Shown here in pieces: positions 1-12,575 of a DNA stretch of 64,000 nt. A program made the translations under genes and the position numbers. Position 1 is the stretch's first letter, and each line of letters starts with the position of its first letter. The notes beneath the pieces are model-generated. The model was not told the DNA's origin, ran no database searches, and worked only from the letters and a program-made list of their open reading frames with translations. The DNA comes from Archilochus colubris (Eukaryota; Chordata; Aves; Apodiformes; Trochilidae), in the NCBI GenBank assembly GCA_023079485.1, contig CM041085.1, forward strand, positions 31,667,121 through 31,731,120. Reading direction: 5' to 3'.

Positions 1-3000
1 ATAATAGCTTTCTATATTTCCCATCTTTTCTCCTCCAGAACATTTTTCTACTGTCTCATTCCTGAAAACATTTGCATCTACAAACACAGACCATATTGCA
101 GTCTCACAAGGGCATATCTTCTTCCCAATTAAATTTTCTTGGGAGCATTTTAGATTATGAGGCTAGAAACGAGCAGTTAATTTCAACCTTGTAGGAAAGG
201 ATAGTCTCCAGTCACTCTCCTCTGGAAGAAAATCACCAGTAGTTCCATTTTCTTTATATAGAAGCCACCAGGAAAGGATGAACCATTACATTCCCTGCAG
301 GATATTTACCATTTTTCTCTTTACTCCCAATATAAGACTGGAGCAGGATCCCAACCATTCTATATTCTCTGTGTTCAGTTGCTCGTACAGCAGAGAAGTA
401 AGTAGGCATGCAGGAGGTGCTTATTTCACAAAACTCAGCTGCTTGTTTTTATCTTAAATTGATTCTTTAGAAAAAGAGTATTGAGTGATGTCATAAGGAG
501 GCCTTTGGTTTGTGTGTTTAATTTAGGGGGATGCCTTATATAAGACTGTTTCTTGATGCATACTTTGTGGTGAGTCCATGTGAGCAAAAAATCAGGGTCA
601 AATCTGAGATCTTTAGAGCATCGTAAAGGATACGTTAGAATCTCTTTAAGCAGCAACAGGGAATCACTTTTCAACACTGCTCATAGAGACTTCTCAGACA
701 ACAGATGAGCTCATATAATTGCAGGAATCTATTTCAGCTTAAACAAAACTCCTTCAAACATAAAACCACTGGTTTCTTCCAGCTCATATTAGTTATTAAA
801 AGAACTTTTACCACTTAAATTAAAATCTTGCGGTTCTCTACTTTCAGCTGTTCCTTTTAAAGCACAATGCTCCACGATAATTAGACTAATTCTCAGTAAT
901 GAGTAATAATCATGCTTTTTCTTCAGCAATAAACTAAATTCAGCCCCTGGCTAAGTGCTCTGAGATCACCAACCAGTCCCTGCATTTTCTCTGTCAAGCA
1001 TGACTGGCCTGAGATTCTCTCTTGCATTTAGTCTGGGTTTGCTGCCATCAGAGAGCAACAACCCTGGAGAAGGTGGTTTGCAATGCCAGTTCTCTAGGCA
1101 TGGATTGGAGAAGATCCCAAGGAGCAGATTTCAAGAGGGAGCTAAGAGACTGTAATCTCCTTTGCTGTATCACTGTCTAATGCATCACATATTCCCAGTC
1201 ATTGCTGTGTCACTATTCAGCCACTTTAGTCCTAATCAAAGCTGTATCACACTCTGTCCTGAGCAACAAGTGCAGCAAAAAGCTATCTTCAGAAAAGACT
1301 TTCCTATGGCTTAGTGAATTTTAGGAGGGGCAAAAGCCAACCAGGTCATGGGCAGCAGGCATAATTTATCACAGCCCTCAGGCAACTTTAAATTACACTG
1401 AACAACTCACTCTCTGACACTGTTGATAGGTGAAATATCAGATGCTATCACTCTAGAACAAAGATTTAACAAACCTGCTCTGGTTTCATGATGCACACAT
1501 CTACATGAATGCAGACAGTGGAAAAAAGTCCCAAAAGCTTTATCAGGAATTGTAACCATCAAGGCTGTTAATCCCCAAATGGGAATGTGTGTTGATCTTG
1601 ATCAGTATCTATCCATAAAAGGATGAAAGTCCTCGTATGATAAATGTCTGATAAATGGACAGGGAATCTCCCAGAGTTTGTACAGACTTTACTAGTGACA
1701 GTATGGATAGATGGTTTTGATTCTTCAATAGTTGCATGTAGCAAAGCAAATTGCAAAAGTACTTTAAACAGAAGAGACAAAAAAAGGCAGTACCTCAACC
1801 TCATTTAAGGGGAGTTGAGTGCAAAAGAGAGACCTCCATGAAAACAGTGAAATCAGGGAGAAAAATAGAGGAAAAAAAGTATGAAGGGGAAGCAAAACAA
1901 CAATAAAAAAAACCCGAAAGTGTTACAGTCAGTGGTTGATTATGATGTGTGATGTTAGTTCCTATGATGTGTGATGTTAGCAGCAATGTAGAAGTTTAGC
2001 ATAGAAAGATGGTACAGGAGAAAAACTCAAAACCAGAAACAAAATCATTTAGAAATGGCAATGTATTGCAGCATCTTGTAAATACTTTCTTGTGTAAATA
2101 CTTGCTTGACCCTATATTGGTCATCTTATCTCTGGTCACAAAACAATTATCTATATTTAAAAAATATGAAATTTGAATGTTAATGTAGCAGAAAAGAGTT
2201 CTTGATAATTCTGAGGCATAACTGGGTATCAGTTTTCAATGTTTTGAAAGCAGAATTCCACCAGTCAAACAGCCAGCACACTGTATTATTGTTGCAGATG
2301 CAAGAGTTTGAATAAAGTCACATGAATTATCAGATTCTTCAGAAACATCAGAGCAGAGAGTCCCAGATTTTTCAGAGTGTGTCAGAGACAATGATGCCCA
2401 ACTACTTTCACTGAATACTGTCACTGTATTACTGTGTTATCTCGATAACACAGAGATGAAATCAGCTTCAGAATATATTTTTCCTAGCCACACACAAAGC
2501 AACTGATGCAAGAAAGAGAGAAATGTCTGTTCCATTTCCTCAAACCTTCAACTTTTTGATACATCTGGCCCAGCACAGTGTCCCACTACACCACTTGGAC
2601 TGAACAAAAAAGCCAAACAAACACTTACATCTGTTAACTGCCTGTAAATTGAAGCAGCTGTACTCTGAGTCATTTCAGGACTGGCTAATAATTGAATAAA
2701 CAATTGTAATTGTGCTCCATGAAACTCCCATGTTTTCTTCCAGTCTTGGCATCTCCTCTCGTGAAAGCTGTACAAGTTAGTGTGCAACCACACAAATGCA
2801 GTCAGCTATGACAGTGTTTACCTCATACCTCTAGTTTACCAACCATCACGAAGCACATTCTGGTTCTGGGCAACTAATAGTAAAAATTTACAAATATTTG
2901 AAATGCAGGGATCAGAAATTTATGTACAGAATGATAGTTTTGAAGACCCTCAGGTAACAGTAGCATTTATTATTTATACTGCAATAATGCTCACAAGGGA

Positions 3001-3190
3001 GAGTGACCAATGCACTGAATGCAGCACCTGTAGAAAATGAAAAAGTGATCCCTACACCAGGGATCACCAGAATTTAAAGTCTAAGTGGTACTGAGTGTGT
3101 CCTAAACCTCTGGGTGAATGTAGCTAAATGTCAACTGGAAAGAAGGGGTTTTTTTGTTGTTGTTTGTTTGGTTGTTTTTGGGGTTTTTTT
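1..3190. other. AT-rich intergenic or intronic sequence, no gene recognised
   Basis: Unique-looking AT-rich sequence without any long open frame or recognisable protein similarity. Two short exon-like segments on opposite strands (2629-2767 minus and 2835-2953 plus) are discussed as a finding but are not supported well enough to call. A short direct repeat is at 1941-1980. Confidence 0.6.
1941..1980. repeat. 18-bp direct repeat, two copies, period 22
   Basis: The 18-base word TATGATGTGTGATGTTAG occurs at 1941-1958 and again, identical, at 1963-1980, separated by four bases. This is a minimal tandem duplication with no recognised function. Confidence 0.8.
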
Positions 3191-3193
3191 CCT

Positions 3194-3330
3194 AGATCAG
3201 TAGTCTTCAACCAAAGGTCTACTTTTAGGAGATCTTGAAAGATAATTGAGAAAAGGAGGTTTACTTTGGTAAACTTCGATTCAGTTTACAGGGGTCTACA
3301 GATCTGAAGCAGATTGAAAATACCAATCTG
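3194..3330. mobile_element. Possible hAT-like miniature DNA transposon (old, degenerate)
   Basis: The left end around 3194-3212 (AGATCAGTAGTCTTCAACC) resembles the CAGTGGTTCTCAACC-type termini of nonautonomous hAT/Charlie elements. The right end around 3312-3330 (GATTGAAAATACCAATCTG) is an imperfect inverted match to it, about 13 of 18 positions by eye. About 137 bp lie between the outer edges and there is no coding capacity. No 8-bp target duplication was established. A chance inverted match in AT-rich DNA remains possible. Confidence 0.33.
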
Positions 3331-3979
3331 GGTGGATTTGTAAAGTGTGCTGTGGAGTTGCATTCTTGTTTAATTATTTGATGGGATTATAACAACATGA
3401 CTGGTTGAAGAAGAGAGGCAGTCAGTATACCAAGACAGACACTGAAAGGGGGCAATATTCCTGATCCCCACTGCCTTTTGCTGCCTTCCAGCAATGGACT
3501 GTAGGCTCACCTGTGCAGACTGAACAGTTAGCAGCAACAACTGGAAAAAAAAGCTGCGAGAAGGGTTTAGGAGACAGAAGATCTCACTTTGGTTCTGCAA
3601 AGTGTTGGAAAGAATAAAAACCAAGTTCTAGGGTCTGTAAAAATCTGTAAATTTTAGATAAAGTAATTTCTAAAGAGATCTTTTGTCTACCTACAGTTCA
3701 TGTGCATGGTAGACATAGAAACAAATTTTCAGCATGTTTCTCTGAATGAGGTCCCTTTTGACAGTAGTTAACAAGCAAAGGAACACCTTTACTTAAACCC
3801 ACATTAGAGCCAGAACATTTGTATTACCTACTTTAATCACTTGAACTATGTAAATTACACCTCTTCTTTTCATGGTTTTTTACAGACTGAGTCTATGGGC
3901 CTATAATATACTTCTACAAAACAAATTAACCCAAATTCTTGTTCAAGTCAGTGTTCTTGTCTCGAGAAAGAGTTTTACC

Positions 3980-4004
3980 AAAAAAAAAAAAAAAAAAAAA
4001 AAAA
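3980..4004. repeat. Poly(A) tract, 25 bases
   Basis: An uninterrupted run of 25 A. No retrocopy or LINE/SINE body was recognised immediately upstream, so it is called a mononucleotide repeat rather than an insertion tail. Open frames encoding poly-lysine or poly-phenylalanine across it are artefacts. Confidence 0.9.
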
Positions 4005-7000
4005 GGAATGTCCCACAACACCAAATATCTCAAGAAAACTCTTGCTCTACAACATAGCCTTTTGCCACGATTCTCATTGCTTAAGTTCTCTGGGGATTTT
4101 GGATGGATCATGATCCATGATCCATCAGTGCATTCGCTGATGCTTTGGGCCAAATTTGTTTGCTTAAATGAAGAACAGAATTTCTGAAGTAACCATGAAA
4201 TAGGAATAAATTCCCCCAGAAAGAAAGAGACCTCAGACTTTGTCTTACTTTACCCATCTTGGTTCGTTTCCATGTTATCACACATGTAGCACTACATATT
4301 TCAAAGACAAAATACTGAGTCTAGAAAGCACTGTGCTGCCAGCAGGTTTTCCTGCAAGCCGATTTTCCATGAAGAACACATTTAATGCTCAAAGGAAGAC
4401 ACTTAAGTGTTATAGCAGGAAAGTACTGATGGAAGAGAAATAGGCTAAGAGAAAGGAGGAAAACCCCCCATTGTTTCTGCTCTGCTCCATATCCCTTTCT
4501 GGAAGGTGGGTCTTCCCACCTAAGAAAATACTCTAAAGCACAAAAAGTAGTACCAAGAAAATACTCTCGAAAGGGCAATTAGAGAGGGCAAGCATACACA
4601 CATCCTTCCTTTTGAGTAGACTTTCCTGAATATGTCCCCAGGTATCTGCTGCACCATCATGGAAGTATTTCAGTTTTTATTAAAACAAGCAGTAAGGACC
4701 TTCTTCTTCATATTTTGGAGCCAGAAACTCTCCTCAGCAGCAGCTGTTTCCAAACATTTTATCACACCAGCCCCTCCCTACTCTGTACAGACTTTGCCCT
4801 GCTTTTGTTTCCTGGCATGGAAGCACCTGGGCCACTGGGTCTTACACAGCACTGGAGATGCTAATGTGCTGCATCCTGCCCATTTGCCACCCAACATGAC
4901 CTCTTCCAGGACTTGGCTCCGTGCAGGTTATGTACCCACCTTGAATGAGACCCTACAAAAAACTGCTTAGGCACTGCAGTTCTGCATAAAGCTCATCAGT
5001 AATTAATATGTAGTCACTCATCAAGTCAAGCTCTGCCTGACGACAGTTCTCAGCAGCTCCGGGCTAAAAGGGGATATAATATTCATTGTAGACGTGCTGC
5101 TTGTGTTTGCTATAGTAGGCTAGTGCTAAATTGCAGACGTATATAGAATGAAATTAATCAGAGGAAAATTCATATTCTTCCATTTGAAGAACGCTTTGGT
5201 TTTGGACAATGCTGGTAAAACATGTAGTAAAGAAAATTAAAATTAGCTCTGGGTATTTCTCTCTCAAAAAAAGAAGTTCCTTCCAAAATTCCAGCAAAAA
5301 TTGGCTTTGACCTGGCAGATTTATGAGGCTTTGAAACCTTCAGTTGGAGCCCAAGCAATAGTTTGTTTTGTGTTTAGAATAATAATACCCCTAGCTGAAG
5401 CAAAGTGGGGCGGTGACACCACTATTTATGGCTTGTTGTCCCTCTCAGTTTCTGCACGGGGAATGCAGCTGGACTGGTTGTTGCTTTTAGAATTGCTGCA
5501 CGCTTTTTGTATTAGCAGCCCTCACGTATTGAGAAACCACGAAACTGCTCCTCCAGAGCAGAGCATTACTTCAAATGAAGAGCTGTTTTTAAATGAGTGT
5601 GGTTGCAGTTGCTTGTCTTCTTGTTTAAGCTATTTGTGTGCATTTGTTCCAAGTTTCCAAATCTTTTCCCCAAACTACGAACGTTAGAAATCTTTGAATC
5701 ACAGCTGACACAGTCCTACATTTTAGGGATCTGTTATCTGAGGCCAGATGAAAAACACTAAATATCATAATATTAGCAATAGACTGCAGGTCACCATCAT
5801 AGAAAGTTGTCAGAGCTGTTTTGGCTTTTGAAATGGCTTCCTCCATGAAGTGCTGGGAGCTTAGAAAGCTGGAAATATCACAAAAAGTTTGCGCAACATT
5901 CTTGACAAGTGGACATACATAGTTTAAAATTTTGCATGCTTGCCTTTCTTTTATGATTGTTCAAAGTTTGCATAACTCTAACCTGAGATTTTCTTAGTGT
6001 GTTGAAAGTACTTTTTTTTCTGTACAGCCTCCTAAAAATTGGCTCCATAACATGCTTTGCCTTTTCTAAATGGTGATAGTGAATAACATGGGAATTTTTT
6101 CCTATTGAAAAGTCAAATACCATTGTTTCTACTTTTGTACAACAATTTAAGAGTTGCAGAATCAAAAGGCTGTTACCTATTCCAGCAGCAGCAGATACTG
6201 GGCCAAAAGCCAGTTTCTTCATGATGGCTTTGTTTAGCCTACAGTTTTGGTCATACTGTAATTCTAGTTAATTGATTGCTGGTTTGTTTGAGTTAGCACA
6301 ATTGAAAATGGTAATGTAGACATCCAAGAAAAATTCAGAGCAGAATAGTTCATTAATCAAAATTACAGCATGCCCAAAACTCTAAACTAGACCAGGTTAG
6401 GCTGGATATAACCATTCCCACCTCTCTCCCACCTGACTCTCAGGAACTCCACATCTCCCTGGGGTCAACTGTGCTGATGGAAGATGGGTCTCATCAGGAC
6501 CTAGGGGGTTGTATGTCAGTCTTCTGATTACAGATAAAGGCAAACAGAATCCCTGCAGTCAAAGTAAACCTTCCACCCAGTCCCCAGCACCAAAGGGAGT
6601 CAGGAAGATGGTTGCATCTCACTGGAAAAGCAAAAGCAGATGCACTCAAGCACCTTACCCCCATTAGTGCAGACAGCTGAAGCAGCAAAGGCCTCTCCAA
6701 CTAAACCTTTCCTTTCACCTCTACTTTACATTTCAGTGTGAATGAAACTGTTTTTTTCTGCCACTTTATACCTAATGACCACAGCATAATCGTGAATGGT
6801 TCCTCATGCAGGACAGAACTGGGCAAAGCAGAACCATTCTTCCACCAATGAAAATATCAAAAATGCAAACAGACATGTGCAGTTACATTTATGCATCTGA
6901 ATGAAGAAGGATGATGGTCATCCTGATATGAATGTAACAACCCAAAATGCTCGATTTTTTAGCACTGTCTTACAAAATACAATGGATAAGAAATAGAATG

Positions 7001-8842
7001 ACTGATCCACACACTCATTATGGTATTTTGGACCGATGTAGTAAAATAAGTGAAAAAAAAGAGTACCATTCTTCTGGAGGTTCCTTTAAGAGGACTTGCA
7101 GCTGAGAACCCCATGGTGTAGTTGCAGTTCCACTGGTGGACACTGTAACATAGATGGGATTTGGATGCATTTACTGTTCCATTGTCTGACTTTACCCCCC
7201 CATAGCATGGTTTGCTATGTGACAACAATGGTTTGAGTCTTCACTGCTGTTCAGCTTTCACCACCCATAGAAGAGATTTAATGACAGAAAATTGTAACTT
7301 TGAATTTTGTAATGTAATGAGCTTATAATAGCCAGACTGGAATTTGAGCACTGGGCTCTTGACTCCTAGCTATGTGTTTTAACCCTAGAATTACTCTGTT
7401 CCCCACTGAGGAGCTTGCATACTATCTAATATTGCTGTTATAACACATACTTCATGACCAATGTTGCATTTAACTTAAGAAGCCAGATAATACTATACAT
7501 ACCTCTTCTGGAGAGAGGACATAAAGCTTGACTGTCTTATTTCTCTGGAATGGCTGACGGCAGCTCATATCAAATGGTTTGGGAGAACTTACAGTTCTTA
7601 TCTTTCCTCCTATAAACATCAGTAAAAAACTTGAGTGTTCTTATGATGGACTGAACTCAAACAAGAGCTGGTCCCAGCTGCCCACCATAGAGAGCCATAA
7701 GCAGTTTTCAAAGCACAGAATAATTATGACAGCTCAGTGTAGGGATGCTGAGAGATTCAGACTCATGACTGATGCATAGGAAAAGACTGGTGAAGATGAG
7801 GTGATAAGGTCTGAGGAAACAAATCCCATCACTGAAATCAGCGTAAGCTAATGAGAATTGGTTTTGCACACTGAGGCTGTTTCTAAGCATGGGAAAACTT
7901 ACTGCTATTAACTGTACTTCTCTCTTTCCTCTTCTTGTTAAAACCACCATCTTCCTGCTGTGGTTCAAAAGGAAATCTGGAAGCAGGAAACAAGGCAAGA
8001 GGCAGCCCTACCTTTATGTAAGCCCTATTGTATGATCTATGTTCAATCAAAGTGTCATTCTTAAAATGAAGAGGGTGTTTCTGGTTTGAATATTATTAAT
8101 AAGTTGAAATTCACCAGTAAACCATTACATTGATCAACTTATGTTGTATATATTTGACCTCTTTTTCCTGAGATATGAACATACTAAAACCAAGTGACAG
8201 ATATGACCCTTGAGAGTTTATCAGACAGAACAGATGATTAGAGGTGAGATTAAAGCAGTAATGTTGTCCTCTGGCTGAAAACCAAAGGTGATAGACTGTT
8301 TGTCCATTATTCTACTATCTTCTTCATTTCTGTCATGTTTCTCTCCTTGGAATACAGCAGAGAATATACTGAAAGTAAAGAGTAAAAACTGACGCTGCAA
8401 TAGCAGCAGATTGGCTAAATAAAGTTAACACTCTTATAGCTCCTTCCCCTAGAAATCTCAGCCTCAAACCACTTGACAGTTTCCACTTTTTTTTTTTTCT
8501 TAACAGTTCAATATTAGAAGAGATGTCTTGACTAGTACAGCTTGCTTGATAAATCAGACACTCAGAAATAAAGAAAACTTTGAGAAACCACAGCTCTGTG
8601 TCAGACACTATCCATGCAAACCACATTAAAGAGATGACTTCACACTTTTGTAGTACGATGACAGAACTGCATGAGATGCACACTGCCCTAGAGAAAAGTC
8701 CAGGCAGAAGATGAAGAGAGCAGTAGTTTTTTGCCCCACAGTAAGGGAGGTGGTAAGTTTTACTCTCAGATTCACAGTTCACATGCCTTCAACGAGGGCT
8801 CAGTCTGATTTTCAGTCGCTGAGGGACCTTCAAACATTCTTG

Positions 8843-8862
8843 TTCCTGGCACGTGCCAGGAA
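8843..8862. promoter_or_regulatory. Perfect 20-bp palindrome centred on an E-box (CACGTG)
   Basis: TTCCTGGCACGTGCCAGGAA at 8843-8862 equals its own reverse complement over all 20 bases. The centre, CACGTG at 8850-8855, is the canonical E-box bound by bHLH factors such as USF, MYC/MAX and CLOCK/BMAL1. A further CACGTA lies a few bases downstream at 8868-8873. No promoter or exon is visible nearby, so if functional it would be a distal element. The symmetry is certain; the function is inference. Confidence 0.4.
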
Positions 8863-9676
8863 TTTCCCACGTATTTATGGAAAGCACAATAAGTTTGTAC
8901 TGAATACCCTGAGAAGATCTTGTACTGTAAATGGGACATAGAACAAAATCACCTTGTGTGGCAGCCAGCACAGCATATCACTTGAAACAATACTCAGTGG
9001 CCTAGCCAAGTGTAGGCAGCATGGAAGGGAAATCCCAGCCCTGAGACAACAGCCTTCGTGACTGTCCCTCACCCACAAGAGTGAATTTTCTCTTTCACTG
9101 TGCTTGGCAGTGCTTTGTCCTTCATATTTCAATCACTTCAGGGTAAAACAGATTAAAAAGAACCATATGGTAAGCCTGTTTGAGAAAAAACCTCTCCTTA
9201 TTAGAAGATACTTGGGAGGGACCCATATTCTATATACTGTGGAAATCATTATCCTTTTGAAGCTTCAGTTAACAGCAGTGTTTCTTCTGCATAGTGGAAG
9301 AATTGTTGTCTATGTTGAAAAAAACACAGAAAAAACCCACAGAAGCCAACAATAAAGTTAAGAACAGTAGTTTTTTTCAGAAACATTTACGGAAGTGGTT
9401 TTAATTTAGTTAAATCCATGCAATTTTCTCTATAAGCAGGGGTTAAAAATAAGAAGTACAAAATTATTATAAAAGAAAGCACGCATAGTCTTCATAACAT
9501 CTAAGTCATTCTTATTAAACAGACGGTGTTTAAAACACCACATATCAGGATGGGTGGAGTTTTCAGGAGACCCTGAAATTGTTTCCTCCTAACAAAGTCT
9601 GAGAATCCTTTTGTCAGCACATATGATTTCCCATGCTCTTTGCTGTATTCCAAGAGCCAAAATATGCATCTTACTT

Positions 9677-9720
9677 AAAAAAAAAAAAAAAGAAAAAGAA
9701 AAAAAAAAAAGGAAAAAAAA
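9677..9720. repeat. A-rich tract with scattered G
   Basis: About 44 bases of almost pure A with isolated G residues. Simple-sequence DNA; a poly-lysine open frame crosses it and is not a gene. Confidence 0.9.
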
Positions 9721-12048
9721 GGTTTACCAAGCAAAACAAACAAGCAAACAGATCTAAATGGTTTCAGTACTGCAGGCAGCTTTTTGTATTTGTTGGAAGA
9801 TTTCATTGGGTTATGGAACAGTAAATATTTGTAGTCATCCTCAAAAATTTTCAACAGAATTCATGATGAAAAAAGATCTAAGACCTTTCCTCTTGTAGCT
9901 GCAAGGTTAAAAACCCCAGTAGTAAACTTAATACTCGTCATTAGTTCAACTTTGTTTCATAGTATGCAGCCATGTAAAATAAAACCTGTTGGTAAAGTGA
10001 AGATCAGCATCCTAGAATACCAAACTACACTGCTCCCTCCCTGCAGGAGGCACTCCATCAGTGAAATTATTTTACTTATCTGGGGGAAGAAGATGGGAGG
10101 AAACTTCCTGTAGCATTTATCTTCCCAAGTAACTGTTAGGCATGATGGATCCCTGCCTTCCTAAAGATGGCCTGTCAATGGGAAGCAGTGAATTAACTTC
10201 TTGTTTTGCTTGGCTTACATGCACAGTTTTTGCTTTACCTATTGAACTACCTTTCTCTCAAAGTTTTCTCACTTTCATTCTTCTGATTCTCTCCCCCATC
10301 CCACCTGGGGAAAGTGTGTGAATGGATGGGTGATGCTTAGTTGCCAGCTGGGTTTAACTATGACACACAGTAAAAGCAGTAAGTGGTCAGATTGCAGGAA
10401 CTCAGACACAAATTAGGCCAGCCTAGAGTTTTAGAAGCTTCTAGGCTCCCGTTCCACAAGACAAAATTGGAGACAATTTAATGGTTTATTAAGCTGTGGT
10501 TCCATGGGTGACCAAGCAAACATAGCATCCTACAGTGGTCAACAAAGAGAAAGTCACACCATGCCCTGGACTCTCTTCTCCACTGCCCTGCTCTCAAACT
10601 ACACACTTGACATCTGGGCTTCTCTGAATTAGGGCTCCTGGGGTCACTCACTCCAGATGCTAAAAAGGAAACTTGCTGCTGACTTCCACTAACAGTTTGA
10701 TTGAACTTACTAATTTCACAAAATTACAACGTGGGTAAAGATGACCTGCAGGCAAGTTTAGGAAATTCCTGTGTTACTGGGTCTGCAGCAGGGAATCTGC
10801 CTAGCAGACAGCCAAGAAGGAGGACTGCATTGTGCTAGAGTGCAATAAAAACTGTCTTCTGCAAATACATTGCAGCTGAGCAAACCAAATAAAATTAGGA
10901 GAAATAAAGAATTACCATGTCTATATGAAATGTTGACCACAATATCAAAACTCAAGTCCAGGACTCTTGAGGCCCTCCTGCCTCATTGGGTCACTACATC
11001 TCTCTTGTTTTGCAAAGACCTTGGACCTAGTAAGTGCTCCACTAGCTTATATTGAACTGTTTGTAACTCTTGCCAGTAAAAAGTCCATCAAGACTGTGGA
11101 ACTGTTCAAGTGAACTGAAAATATACACTTAACATGTGGCTTAGGAAAAAGATTTGGTTCAATGGCAATTTTGATAGCAGTTATACAGTGTTATCTCATA
11201 GGCTTCAACTGCTAACAGATTTGTGGAGGACAGAATGGACAAAGTTTGCTGCTGGTTAAAACTGTGGAGAATATTCATGCCTCAACAAAGTGAGGCTACT
11301 TCAGAAGGCAATTAACCTCTTAGTTCTGTCTAAAAAGCACACAGTTAGCACCAGCTTAGGTACCTTACTCAGATGTTTATCTACTCTCTGCTAGAGCAGT
11401 CTGTATTCTATTGAAGCAGTGTGAACTCCTAACTTGTGTTTTTGGTGTGCAGACCACACAAATTTTCCTGAATAAGGAGAACCTCCAGCACGTTTTAATT
11501 TATGAAACATGTGTAGCCCATATGAGAAATGTATCCTAGATGATTGGAAACTTATAGTATGAAAAACGTGTGGATAAGGAGTAACTGCTGTTGAGGGTAA
11601 TTAAATTTTGGCACTGAATATTTTCAACCCACATTGTGCACTAATTAATCCACACAGTGCTCCTGTGAAGAAATGCAGAAAGGTCTGAGATTGAGGGCTT
11701 GTTGATGGATGAAGACTGACATATAACAGGATAGGGAGACAATTTTAAATTAATAGCTACTTCAGATTGCATCTATGAGTGGACATTCAGATTCTGGAGC
11801 TAGTGTGACATTTTTCTAGCTTGTTTAGTTCAAATGCAAAGCAGCTTGAACCCATTTAGAAACAGAGAGGAAAAAAACCCACTTCTGTTCCAGATAAAGC
11901 TATCCAAAGTCCAGAATTCTTTACTCATTAAATCTACAGACAAGCCCCCAAATCTATTATTTTATGCCGCAGAGCTCTTCAGTTCCTGCATATTTTTCAC
12001 ATCAGACAAGTGTATTGGTATAATTTTGATAACACTCCCTCCTAAAGG

Positions 12049-12575
12049 ATCACAGAATCAGCTCAGTTGGCAAGGACCTCTGAGCTCATCAAGTCCAACC
12101 CTTAATCCACTACCACTGTGGTTACCAGACCATGGCACTGAGTGCCACATCAGTCTCTTCTTAAAAAACTCCAGGGATGGAGAATCCACCACCTCCCTGG
12201 GCAACCCATTCCAATGCCTGATCACCTTCTCTGTAAAGAATTTCTTCCTAATATCTAACCTAAATGTCCCCCCTGGGAGAGCTTAAGTCCATGCCCTCTT
12301 GTCTTAGTGGTAGCTACTTGGGAGAAGAGACCGACCCCCCCCCTGGCTACCCCCTCTTTTCAGGGAGTTGTAGAGAGTGATGAGGTCTCCCCTAAGCCTC
12401 TTCTCCAGACTGAACACTCCCAGCTCCCTCAGCCCTTCCTCACAGGACTTGTGCTGGATCCCTTCACAGCCTCCTTGCTCTTCTCTGGACCTGCTCCAGC
12501 ACCTCAATCTCCTTCCTGAACTGAGGGGCCTAGAACTGGACTCACGGTGTAGCCTCAGCAGTGGATACAGTAGAA
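12049..12575 (-). mobile_element. CR1 LINE, 5'-truncated 3' end (copy A)
   Basis: Antisense CR1 copy; the 3' terminus of the element is at the low-coordinate side (about 12049), beginning with a degenerate GATCACAGAATCA-type tail. Read on the minus strand, the body carries the C-terminal end of the CR1 ORF2 protein (recognisable words [10 protein letters not shown] and [14 protein letters not shown]), then the 3' untranslated part with the conserved stretch ending in CCAACCC on the plus strand. Frameshifts and substitutions make it an old, dead copy. It shares the 3' UTR pattern of the copies at 24.2, 39.6, 55.6 and 56.5 kb but is more diverged. Homology fades at about 12575. Confidence 0.93.

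Larger units (their letters stand above)
3331..12048. other. AT-rich sequence without recognised genes
   Basis: No exon of a known family was recognised on either strand. The longest open frames here are 8333-8782 on the minus strand (149 codons) and 5301-5687 on the plus strand (128 codons). Neither resembles a family I know, and both are within chance expectation. The stretch contains two A-rich simple tracts, a 16-bp palindrome at 4103-4118, a 20-bp palindrome at 8843-8862 and a small hairpin at 10420-10447. Confidence 0.6.

Noticed and set aside
3872..4187. Poly-lysine and poly-phenylalanine open frames
   Set aside because: Produced by the 25-base A run at 3980-4004.
8333..8782. Minus-strand open frame of 149 codons
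   Set aside because: No family resemblance; Cys/Ser-rich composition typical of random reading in this base composition.
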